DNA of 64,000 nt, taken from positions 1 through 64,000 of the forward strand of contig NZ_JBLWTL010000010.1 of NCBI RefSeq assembly GCF_048270095.1, given 5' to 3'. The DNA comes from Maricaulis sp048270095 (GTDB taxonomy: Bacteria > Pseudomonadota > Alphaproteobacteria > Caulobacterales > Maricaulaceae). This document shows positions 54,343 through 63,058 of this stretch, piece by piece. The translations under genes and the position numbers were made by a program. Each line of letters starts with the position of its first letter. The first letter of the stretch is position 1. Below the pieces are notes generated by a model. It saw only the letters and a program-made list of their open reading frames with translations. It searched no databases and was not told where the DNA came from.

Positions 54343-54382
54343 TCTGCCAGTCTGCCAGTCTGCCAGTCTGCCATTCTGCCAT
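54343..54382. repeat. Five-copy octamer tandem repeat (TCTGCCAG/TCTGCCAT)
   Basis: Three copies of TCTGCCAG are followed by two of TCTGCCAT without gaps. A related segment, ACTCTGCCAGTCTG, reappears at about 54440. Slippage-prone non-coding repeat; copy number may vary between strains. Confidence 0.85.
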
Positions 54383-54623
54383 TGCAGGGCGGCAGGCCTG
54401 TCTGGACAGGACTGAACGCCGTGACAGGGCCGATGGCCGACTCTGCCAGTCTGTCACCCGCTGCACCGGGCGGCAGCAAGGGCGCTCGGGCGGTGCGGGC
54501 GAATTCTTGACGGATCGACGATGTCAAAGAGCGGGTCTGGCGCGATTATAACCGCGCCGGGACAGGGGCGGACAAGGTGCATCTGGATGCGCCATGCTGC
54601 GCCACTGATTTCAAACCTCGCCC

Positions 54624-54783
54624 CGGGACGCGGTCCGGCTTTGCCGGTGCGTGTCCCGACGGGATGCGCGCACCGGCCGAGCCGGGACAGGCACAACGGC
54701 ATTGGGCCAAACCTCGCAAATGCAGGCCCGGTTTTGGTAAACCCAAATCGGGACACGCACCGGCAAAGCTGGACCATGTCCCG
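54624..54783. repeat. Large inverted repeat with about 36-bp arms
   Basis: The arm at 54632-54659 pairs with 54748-54775 over 28 bp with a single mismatch that is G-U in RNA. After a 2-nt bulge a further six bases pair (54624-54629 with 54778-54783). The 88-bp centre again contains GCACCGGC-type elements able to pair with the left arm. The element could be a MITE-like inverted repeat or a structured RNA. No terminator-like T run or coding capacity is present. Confidence 0.75.
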
Positions 54784-55065
54784 CTCGTGCCAGCGTCATC
54801 ACCGTTCTGGGAGCGGTCGCGGGTGCGCATGGCTGGATGATCGTGCGCGCTTAGGCCTCACGATGATTTGATTGGGTTACCGCTGGCGCACATGGGCCGC
54901 CTCGACGGCCACCACTCGGCGTCGTGAGGACAGGGGATCGTAGCTTGTTTCAGCGGGATCGTGTCTGGATCAGGAACGAAGGTCACTGGCGCGATACGCC
55001 CGCGGACACAGCCCGCACAATTCGTCTGTACCCTGACCGGGACACCGTTTTCGTTCGGGGGGTAG

Positions 55066-55156
55066 TGGCGGAGAGGAAGGGATTCGAACCCTCGGTACGC
55101 TTTTGGCGTACACTCCCTTAGCAGGGGAGCGCCTTCGACCACTCGGCCACCTCTCC
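55066..55156 (-). tRNA. tRNA-Ser (anticodon GCU)
   Basis: The minus strand folds as a class II tRNA: acceptor GGAGAGG/CCTCTCC with G73 and encoded CCA, D-arm GGCCGAGTGGTCGAAGGC, anticodon stem CTCCC/GGGAG around loop CTGCTAA (anticodon GCT), a long variable arm (TACGC/GCGTA), and T-loop GGTTCGAATCC. The long variable arm and anticodon identify tRNA-Ser for AGC/AGU codons. Confidence 0.96.
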
Positions 55157-55400
55157 ACTTGCGGGTTTAGAATGCCCGGGCGGGGCTATCAAGCGGGAGT
55201 TGCGGCGATTTGCGATCCGATTGCAGGCGCGCGGCGCGTGAAGGCTGCAAGCGCTCGCCTGGCGACGGGGGTGACGGCGGGTCGGACGGCAGGTTTCGGG
55301 GCCAGGCGGGGCAGGCATGAAGTCGCAAGCTTTCGATTGACTCGCACGTTTAGGTTGCACACTGTGATGGAGTTCAATCTATGGGTAATGGGGAAATCTT

Positions 55401-55691
55401 ATGATCTCAGGAAAATCGATACTCGTGGCCGGCGTCGCTGCCGCCCTGTCAATGGTGGCTGGACCATCGGCGATTGCCGGTGCTGGTCAAGCGGATGCGT
55501 TTCAGGATGTCGCCCAGCCAAGAATGCTCAGCGCGGCCGAGCTTGAGGCTTACCGCACCGGGCAGGTCCAGGGCGTGCCCGATGGGTGCTGGGTGTATTA
55601 CAACCACTTCACCGGTGAATGCTCTGCCGTGATCTGCATTGCACCCGGCGGGGGCCAGTCGATCCATGAATGCTCCGAGTTCGGCCTCTAG
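55401..55691 (+). CDS. Small secreted Cys-containing protein
   Basis: The 96-residue protein has a Sec signal peptide (MISGKSILVAGVAAALSMVA to about AIAGA at 26), then a short linker and four Cys: DGCWVYYNHFTGEC, AVICIAPGG and HECSEFGL. The cysteines probably form disulfides outside the cytosol. I recognise no family. It stands alone between tRNA-Ser and a strong terminator (55716-55750), which supports its being a real single-gene unit. Confidence 0.65.
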   Translation: MISGKSILVAGVAAALSMVAGPSAIAGAGQADAFQDVAQPRMLSAAELEAYRTGQVQGVPDGCWVYYNHFTGECSAVICIAPGGGQSIHECSEFGL

Positions 55692-55715
55692 CCGAAGGCG
55701 CTGCCAGACCGACAA

Positions 55716-55750
55716 AAAACACCCGGCTCGATCCTCGAGCCGGGTGTTTT
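55716..55750. terminator. Strong bidirectional terminator
   Basis: A perfect 15-bp stem, AAAACACCCGGCTCG with its complement, closes a 5-nt loop and ends in TTTT; on the other strand the opposite A run gives the T tract. It serves the small secreted gene at left and, on the minus strand, would serve the gcdH transcript at right. Confidence 0.93.
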
Positions 55751-55835
55751 CATTGCCGGTTCTTGATCGCCCGCGCCGGCGCGGGGGATGCAGGTGCACC
55801 CGTCCTTGCCGGACCGGGCGGCTCCGCCTGGTGCC

Positions 55836-57043
<1,208 letters not shown>

Positions 57044-57047
<4 letters not shown>

Positions 57048-57862
57048 TGGTCTTTAATCCCTGTGCCTGGTGCCGCTCGTACGGCGCTGAAATCCGGCTT
57101 TCGCTTCTCCAGGAAGGCGCGATAGCCCTCGTTGAAATCTGCGTGGCTGAAAGCCCCGGCGAACAACGCTTTCGTTGTCTCACTGTCCTGGTTCTGTCCC
57201 GCGAGAACGCGGGCAATCATCTGCTTGGTGAATTCGGCCGAATGCGGCGACATGTCCAGTAGTTGATCCATATAATCGCTCACCAGACGGTCCAGCCCCG
57301 AGGGCGAGGTGACGCGGCTGGCCAGTCCGCAGGCCAGCGCTTCGGCGGCGTCGAGCGTGCGGGCCGAGAACAACATGTCCTTGGCCATTGCCGCGCCAAC
57401 GGCATCAACCAGGCGTTTGGTATCGTTGAAGGGATAGATCAACCCCATCTTGGCGGGCGTAATGGCGAAGCGGGCGCTCTCATCGGCAAAGCGCAGATCA
57501 CAGGCCAGCGCCAGGGCGCAACCGCCGCCGACGCAGGCCCCGCGGATCATGGCGATTGTCGGATGCGGGAAAGCGGCGAGGGCGTCGAGCGCGGCGGCGA
57601 TCTGGCGCGAGTAGGTTCCGGCGCGCTCGGGCGTCGCGTAAACTTCGGCGAATTCGGAAATATCGGCGCCCGAGGCGAAGGCATTGCCGGCGCCGCGCAC
57701 GATCAATACGCGGCAGTCACGCGCTGCGGTTTCCAGCAGGCCGGGCAGGGCGGCCCACATCGCCTGGGTAAAGGCATTGCGGGTGTGCGGCCGGTCGAGC
57801 AGGAGTTCGGCCACTGCACCGCGGCGCTCCAGGGTCAGGCCTTCAACAGGAGGCTGGGTCAT
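57044..57862 (-). CDS. Enoyl-CoA hydratase/isomerase family protein
   Basis: The 272-residue protein is a crotonase-fold member: RDCRVLIVRGAGNAFASGAD forms the first oxyanion NH and IAMIRGACVGGGCALALAC the second. The acid/base Glu pair of the true hydratase is not obvious at the usual positions, so isomerase or hydratase activity is undecided. It lies immediately before gcdH and may act on the crotonyl-CoA formed there. Confidence 0.87.
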
Positions 57863-57999
57863 TGCGGGGTCAATTCTCGTTGCGGACCGGCGTGGCGCAG
57901 CGAAGCCTTGGTATCGCCGACCAAACCAGCATAAACCTGTGGCCCTGAGTCATAAAAGCGCCGCGCTGCGTTTTGCGTAGCGATGCCGGGGAGGGCGTT

Positions 58000-59466
58000 A
58001 TGAACCAACAGACAATCGTCGTGCTGATCACGCTGGTGATCTATAATTTCATTCTGATCGGGGTTGGCGTCTGGGCCAGCAAGCGTAACCGGAATGAATC
58101 CGACTTCTTCGTCGCCAGCCAGGGATTGGGGGCCTGGGTTGCGGGCCTGTCCTATGCGGCCTCGACCTCCTCGGCCTGGGTGCTGCTGGGTTTTACCGGC
58201 TTCGTTTACGCGACCGGTTTGTCGGCCCTGTGGATGGTGCCGGGGATCTGGGGCGGCTATGTCGCGGTCTGGCTCTGGTTCGGCAAGCGCCTGCGCGAGG
58301 AAACCGCCGAGCGCGGCCACGTCACGCTGACCGATTTTCTCGCCGCACAGACCTCCGGCCGGACGCGGGTGCTGATCACCGGTCTGGCCTCGATCCTGAT
58401 CGTGTTCTGTTTCGTCTTCTATATCGCGGCCCAGTTTGGTGCCGCTGCGGCCGCCTTCGAGACCCAGTTTCCCGTCAACCAGACCGAAGCCGTAATGATC
58501 GGCGCGGCGGTGATCCTGATCTATTCCCTGCTCGGCGGTTTCTGGGCCGTCAGCGTCACGGACATGCTGCAAGGCTTCATGATGGTGCTGGTCGCGCTCA
58601 CCCTGCCAGTGGCGGCCCTGATCGCGGCGGGCGGTCCGGCACAGGTTTTCGCGACCCTCGCGGTCGAAGCGCCGCCGCAATATCTCCAGATTTCCGGTGG
58701 CCGCGCCGGCTTCATGCTGGCCGGTTTCGTGCTCGGCGTCTGGGGCGTGGGTATCGGTGCGCTGGGACAGCCGCAACTCATGTCGCGTCTGATGGCCATC
58801 AAGGACGAGGCCGCGCGCTATCGCGGCTTCGCCATCGCGATCGTCTGGGCCGTGATCATGTTCACCGGCATGACGGTCCTGGCGCTGGCCGGGCGGGCCC
58901 TGGTTGGCGGCGCGGAAAATGGCGAGGATTTATTCTATCTGCTGGCCGGTGATCTCTTGCCGCCGGTTCTGGCCGGGATTGTGCTGGCCGCGGTGCTCTC
59001 GGCGGTGATGTCGACGGTCGATTCCATCCTGCTCGTCGCGGCCGCCGCCATCGCCCATGATATGGGCTTGTCGCGCCGTTTCCCGGGCAGCGAGTTGACC
59101 GTATCCCGCATCGTCATGCTGGCCATTGCGCTGGTGGCGATCTGGATGACCCTGGCCTTGCCGAGCACGATCTTCGCCCGCGTCCTCTTCGCCTGGGCGG
59201 CACTGGGGGCTGCCTTCGGGCCGATCATCATCATGCGGGTCATGCACATCGAGCCAAGCGGCCGGGCCACACTCGCCGCCATGGCGACCGGTTTCGCGCT
59301 GACGGTGTTCTTTAACGCCCTCGGTGCCGTCGATCCGGCCGGGCTCGACGGCGTGATGCAGACGCTGGCCGAACTCGCCCGCCTGCCGGGCGACCCGTTC
59401 GAGCGCGTTGTGCCCTGGGTGCCGGCGCTGGTGATCCTGTGGCTGGGCCGGCAGCGGAAGGTGTAA
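58000..59466 (+). CDS. Sodium/solute symporter, PutP-like (SSS family)
   Basis: The 488-residue protein starts at the ATG of MNQQTIVVLITLVIYNFILI (GGGAGGG site upstream). It has about 12-13 membrane helices and the SSS signatures GLSYAASTSSAWVLLGFTGF and GIGALGQPQLMSRLMAIKD. The second is close to the GxGxxGQPHxxxR region of PutP, so proline/Na+ transport is a good guess, not proof. Divergent from the enoyl-CoA hydratase gene. Confidence 0.88.
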   Translation: MNQQTIVVLITLVIYNFILIGVGVWASKRNRNESDFFVASQGLGAWVAGLSYAASTSSAWVLLGFTGFVYATGLSALWMVPGIWGGYVAVWLWFGKRLREETAERGHVTLTDFLAAQTSGRTRVLITGLASILIVFCFVFYIAAQFGAAAAAFETQFPVNQTEAVMIGAAVILIYSLLGGFWAVSVTDMLQGFMMVLVALTLPVAALIAAGGPAQVFATLAVEAPPQYLQISGGRAGFMLAGFVLGVWGVGIGALGQPQLMSRLMAIKDEAARYRGFAIAIVWAVIMFTGMTVLALAGRALVGGAENGEDLFYLLAGDLLPPVLAGIVLAAVLSAVMSTVDSILLVAAAAIAHDMGLSRRFPGSELTVSRIVMLAIALVAIWMTLALPSTIFARVLFAWAALGAAFGPIIIMRVMHIEPSGRATLAAMATGFALTVFFNALGAVDPAGLDGVMQTLAELARLPGDPFERVVPWVPALVILWLGRQRKV

Positions 59467-59513
59467 TTAAATCAAAGGCGGGCGCGGTTTTGGTTCACCG
59501 GCATGCGCCTGCC

Positions 59514-59543
59514 GCGGGGATGTCGGGCTCTGCCCCGCATTTT
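59514..59543 (+). terminator. Probable terminator of the symporter gene
   Basis: A six-base-pair stem GCGGGG/CCCCGC closes a 13-nt loop and is followed by ATTTT. It lies 48 bp after the symporter stop codon. Confidence 0.6.
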
Positions 59544-59686
59544 AGTTCCCGGTCCGGGTGTGGAGTACACCTTAGCCGTCAGGGTTCGCCGGGCCCGAAC
59601 GGGCAGGCAATCAAGTTTTATCTTGCTACGACAGCCCGAAACGTTAACATAATGACACTATAGTTTTATCGTGTAAGGGGGGTTCC

Positions 59687-61156
59687 GTGACATTTAAATT
59701 CAAACTCTTGACCGCTACAATTTGTAGCGGCCTGATGCTTGCCGGTGCAGCAGCGCCGGCTTTTTCGCAATCCAACGCTTCCGTCGAGCGTGAGCTGGCT
59801 GATGCCCAGCGGCGCATTCGCGACCTGGAAAACCAGCTCAATAGCTCGGCTGATTATCCACCCGCGCTGACCGATGGCCAGTGTTTCGCACGCGTTCTCG
59901 TGCCGATCTCGACCGAGCCGGTGACGGAATCGATCCTGGTCCAGGCCGAAGCAACCGAAACGGTCGTGATTCCGGCGACCTATGAAACGGTCACCGAGAA
60001 CGTGCTGCTGGAAGCGGAACGTATCGAGCTTCGGGTGATCCCGGCGACTTACACGACCGTGTATGACACCGTGATCATCGAACCCGAGCGCGTTGAGCGC
60101 CGGATTATTCCTGCGACCTATCGCACGGTGACTGAAACCGTCGTTGTCGAGCCGGCCCGGACCGAACGCCGCGTTGTTGACGCCGGCCGCCGTACCGTGA
60201 CCGAAACGGTTACCCTGCAGGCCGAACGGGTCGAGCGGATTGTGGTGCCAGCGGTTTACGAAAATTATTCCGAACAGGTTCTGGTCCGCGATGCCTACAC
60301 CACCTGGCAGCCATCGGCACCGCTCTACCAGCGGGCCCGCAGCACTGGTGCTGCAGGCGATGCCTCGTCGCCCGAAGAATTTGCCCGGCGCAATTTTTCG
60401 CGCTCGGAGCTGCGTGAACTGCCAACCGGCGAAATCCTCTGCCGCGTCGAAGTTCCTGCGGAATATGAGACCGTTACCCGTCGTCGTCTGGTCCAGGCCG
60501 AGCGCGTCGAAGAGCGGGTCATCCCGGCTGTGACCGAACTGGTCGAGCGCAGCGTTCTGGAAACGTCGTATTCCGGCACGGCGACCTCTCCTGGTGGCAC
60601 ACGTGAGGATGCTTATTCCCGCGTGGTCGAGCAGACCATCCCGGCCGTGACCCAGACGGTTACCCGTCAGGTTGTCGATACACCGGAACAGGTGATCGAA
60701 GACGTCATCCCGGCTGTCACCCGTCAGGTTCCGCGTCAGGTTGTCGATGTGCCTGAACAGGTGATCGAGGACGTCATTCCTGCTCGTTACGAGTCGGTTC
60801 GCGTTCAGCAGGTTGTGGTTCCCGGTCGTACGGAAACCCGCGTTGTGCCTGCGGTTTATGAAACCCGCGTCCGTCAGGTCGTCACCGGCGGCGGCAATCT
60901 CGATTGGCGCGAAGTGCTGTGCGAAATCAATGCGACTCCGGAAGCGATCCGTCAGATCCAGCGTGCCCTGCGCGATCGCGGTTATGACCCGGGTCCGATT
61001 GACGGCATCATCAATGAGCGCACCTTCTCCGCGCTCGAAGATTACCAGCGTGCCAATAATCTGATCGTTGGTCAGATCACCCGCGAGTCCGTGGAACATC
61101 TCGGCGTGCCTTACGCACCGCTGACGGTGAACTTCTACTCGCCTGGCGTCGAATAA
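59687..61156 (+). CDS. Exported repetitive Val/Thr/Glu protein with C-terminal peptidoglycan-binding domain
   Basis: The 489-residue protein uses a GTG start with AAGGGGGG upstream, a Sec signal (MTFKFKLLTATICSGLMLAG to AFSQ) and a short coiled coil (30-52). Residues about 65-400 are about a dozen degenerate repeats of roughly 20-22 residues with a core like VIPATYETVTENVLLEAERI. Two near-identical copies of RQVVDxPEQVIEDVIPA lie near 330-370. Residues about 405-460 are a PG_binding_1 domain (RQIQRALRDRGYDPGPIDGI). It may span the periplasm to anchor the outer envelope to the wall; the function is unknown. Confidence 0.85.
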   Translation: MTFKFKLLTATICSGLMLAGAAAPAFSQSNASVERELADAQRRIRDLENQLNSSADYPPALTDGQCFARVLVPISTEPVTESILVQAEATETVVIPATYETVTENVLLEAERIELRVIPATYTTVYDTVIIEPERVERRIIPATYRTVTETVVVEPARTERRVVDAGRRTVTETVTLQAERVERIVVPAVYENYSEQVLVRDAYTTWQPSAPLYQRARSTGAAGDASSPEEFARRNFSRSELRELPTGEILCRVEVPAEYETVTRRRLVQAERVEERVIPAVTELVERSVLETSYSGTATSPGGTREDAYSRVVEQTIPAVTQTVTRQVVDTPEQVIEDVIPAVTRQVPRQVVDVPEQVIEDVIPARYESVRVQQVVVPGRTETRVVPAVYETRVRQVVTGGGNLDWREVLCEINATPEAIRQIQRALRDRGYDPGPIDGIINERTFSALEDYQRANNLIVGQITRESVEHLGVPYAPLTVNFYSPGVE

Positions 61157-61163
61157 TACTGGC

Positions 61164-61192
61164 GGGACCGGTCGGTTTATCCGGCCGGTCCC
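61164..61192. terminator. Hairpin after the repeat protein gene
   Basis: A 12-bp stem (GGGACCGGTCGG with its complement, one wobble) closes a 5-nt loop 7 bp after the stop codon. No T run follows, so it may protect the 3' end of the mRNA rather than terminate. Confidence 0.55.
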
Positions 61193-61213
61193 GGCAAATT
61201 AGAGCCTTACATC

Positions 61214-61259
61214 AACACCGTTTTCATCACCCGACCGGGCCGATGGAGGCGGTGTTTTT
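61214..61259 (+). terminator. Intrinsic terminator after the repeat protein gene
   Basis: AACACCG pairs with CGGTGTT, with an inner CATC/GATG pairing, and is followed by a T run (TTTTT). It lies about 57 bp after the stop of the repeat protein gene. Confidence 0.75.
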
Positions 61260-61444
61260 GTATGGCGGAACGCTCGGCTTTGGCGGCCGCGCCGCCAGCG
61301 CAGCAGCGCGGCAGTCTGCCGTGATAACGGCTGCGCCGGTCACTACAACCCCTGCGGTCAATCCTCACGTCTCCCCGCGCCGGTCGCTGGACCGGCGCAT
61401 GCGAAACAGCCTACCGCTTGTGGCGTGTTGTCGGGGCTTGGATC

Positions 61445-62239
61445 TTGCGTAAACTTCTAGTGGCGGCCCTGGCCGTAGTCTCGGGCATGGCGGGCGCACT
61501 GCCGGCCGGCGGCCAGGACATTCATATCGTCCATTGTTATCGCGGTGCCTGTCCCGCCGGCACGCCGATCAGCAATGATCTGGTCGTGCGCGAGATCTAT
61601 GCACTCTCGGCCAATGATGACACCAAGCTGGCTGATTGGGTGGCCTATCGGGTGACGCGCGAAACCATGGGGTCATCAGCGGACCTGAACCGCAATTGGC
61701 GGACCGATGAATTCCTCGCCGAGGATGAGACGCTGGAGGCTGGCCGCGGCGCGCGCGATGATTATCAGGGCGCCAACCGGGCGCATGGATATGACCGGGG
61801 CCATCAGGCGCCGCTGGCCTCCTTTGCCGGCACACCGTTCTGGCGTTCGACCAATATTTATTCGAACATTACGCCGCAGGGCGCGGCGCTCAACCAGGGG
61901 GCCTGGGTCGCGCTGGAAACCGCCGTACGCGATCTCGCCTGGGTGCAGCGCGAGCTCTATGTCCTGACCGGCCCGCTTTATGAGCGTGACATGCCGGGCT
62001 TGGCCAATGCCGGTGAAACGCACAGCGTCCCGTCCGCCTACTGGAAGCTGGTGATCGATGCCGCGGGCAATTCCACCGGCTTCCTGTTTGACCAGGAAAC
62101 GCCGCGCGATGCGGATTATTGCGATCATCGCAGCACGCTTGCCGAGATCGAGCGGCGCTCGGGGCTGGTTCTCATTGGTGAAGGTCTGGCCTGGGCCGGC
62201 GGCGATCTGGGCGCGGCGCTGGGTTGTGTTGTCGCCTGA
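61445..62239 (+). CDS. Secreted DNA/RNA non-specific endonuclease (NUC1 family)
   Basis: The 264-residue protein has a TTG start giving MRKLLVAALAVVSGMAGAL, a Sec signal ending near AGGQ; GGGG lies nine bases upstream. A TTG at 61418 would add nine residues but lacks a ribosome site. The beta-beta-alpha-metal core is clear: GYDRGHQAPLASF, with His120 as general base, and NITPQGAALNQGAWVALE, giving the metal-binding Asn. The secreted nuclease would digest extracellular nucleic acid. It has five Cys, possibly disulfide-linked. Confidence 0.88.
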   Translation: MRKLLVAALAVVSGMAGALPAGGQDIHIVHCYRGACPAGTPISNDLVVREIYALSANDDTKLADWVAYRVTRETMGSSADLNRNWRTDEFLAEDETLEAGRGARDDYQGANRAHGYDRGHQAPLASFAGTPFWRSTNIYSNITPQGAALNQGAWVALETAVRDLAWVQRELYVLTGPLYERDMPGLANAGETHSVPSAYWKLVIDAAGNSTGFLFDQETPRDADYCDHRSTLAEIERRSGLVLIGEGLAWAGGDLGAALGCVVA

Positions 62240-62354
62240 ACCAAACGCTGATCGGGGCATGGCTTGCCGGTCCAGCGTGCGCGCTATAGCCTGCACCGCA
62301 TGACAAGGCGTCCATCCCGTCCTCAGCCTGCCAGCGCAGGGCAGCGAATTACGG

Positions 62355-62380
62355 ACCCGGTCCCGCATTGCGGGCCGGGT
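62355..62380. terminator. GC-rich hairpin after the nuclease gene
   Basis: ACCCGG-T-CCCGC pairs with GCGGG-CCGGGT over eleven base pairs with one bulged T and a 3-nt loop, followed by TATTCGTGTTT. It lies 116 bp after the nuclease stop. A weak terminator is possible. Confidence 0.5.
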
Positions 62381-62452
62381 TATTCGTGTTTGATCTGAAG
62401 GGATGCCTGCCGCGCTCTGGAGCGCAGGCGTCCGCCACCCCGTGGAGCGCCC

Positions 62453-62941
62453 ATGCCAAATCCACCCACACTCCATCTCGTCTGCGGCAAGATCGCAGCG
62501 GGAAAGTCCACCCTGTGCCACCAACTGGTCGCGGCACCGGCCACTATTCTGCTCGCCGAAGATGACTGGCTGGCGGGCCTCTATCCCGGCGAAATCACCA
62601 GCCTGGACGACTATGTGCGCTGTTCCCGCCGCCTGCGTGGGCTGGTCGGATCGCATGTCTCAGCCCTGCTGCGCGCCGGTGTCAGCGTCGTGCTCGACTT
62701 TCCCGCCAATACGCTCGCTTCGCGCAACTGGATGCGGTCCATCATCGAGGAGTCAGGGGCCGGTCATCGGCTGCACCTGATTGAGCTCGACGATGCGACC
62801 TGCAAGGCACGGCTGCGGCGCCGAAATGAGGCGGGCGAACACGCCTATCAGGCCAGTGATGCGGAGTTTGACCTGTTCACACGCTATTTTGAGCCGCCGG
62901 GACCGAACGAGGGGTTTGATATTGTGGTGCATCCGGGGTGA
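62453..62941 (+). CDS. P-loop kinase-like protein of the AAA/zeta-like group
   Basis: The 162-residue protein has a Walker A motif at 12-20 (GKIAAGKST), a Walker B/acidic segment (ILLAEDDWLAG) and SVVLDFPANTLASRNWMRSI, then a LID-type region rich in Arg (CKARLRRRNEAGEH). This pattern is typical of small ATP-dependent kinases related to zeta toxin, gluconate kinase and chloramphenicol phosphotransferase. The substrate is unknown. No antitoxin-like gene lies adjacent. No strong ribosome site is seen before the ATG. Confidence 0.85.
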   Translation: MPNPPTLHLVCGKIAAGKSTLCHQLVAAPATILLAEDDWLAGLYPGEITSLDDYVRCSRRLRGLVGSHVSALLRAGVSVVLDFPANTLASRNWMRSIIEESGAGHRLHLIELDDATCKARLRRRNEAGEHAYQASDAEFDLFTRYFEPPGPNEGFDIVVHPG

Positions 62942-63058
62942 GCAACGGACCTTTACCTGCGCGAGCCGGGTGAGGGCCGCTGTCCCGATGGCGCGCGCAA
63001 CTCCCCCTGCGACACCGAGGCCCTTGACGCAGCGGCCGTCCCGTAAGACCAACCACCC

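Larger units (their letters stand above)
54161..55065. other. 905-bp gene-free tract upstream of the Rho-like GTPase
   Basis: No credible gene is seen. The tract holds a 7-3-7 palindrome, an octamer tandem repeat and a large inverted repeat, each listed separately, and ends at the 3' end of tRNA-Ser. It must contain the GTPase promoter near 54161-54340. A tract of this length without genes is the largest in the window and directly borders the most unusual gene, which fits past insertion or decay (inference). Confidence 0.6.

Noticed and set aside
54343..54382. CRISPR or iteron origin from the octamer run
   Set aside because: Units are contiguous 8-mers without spacers, and no replication initiator or AT-rich region is nearby.
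54222..54551. 109-codon open frame in the tract before tRNA-Ser
   Set aside because: It runs through the octamer repeat, has no ribosome site and no recognisable domain, and similar-sized frames exist in all other directions.
62453..62941. Zeta-type toxin system
   Set aside because: The P-loop kinase pattern is shared with many metabolic kinases and no antitoxin-like gene adjoins it.
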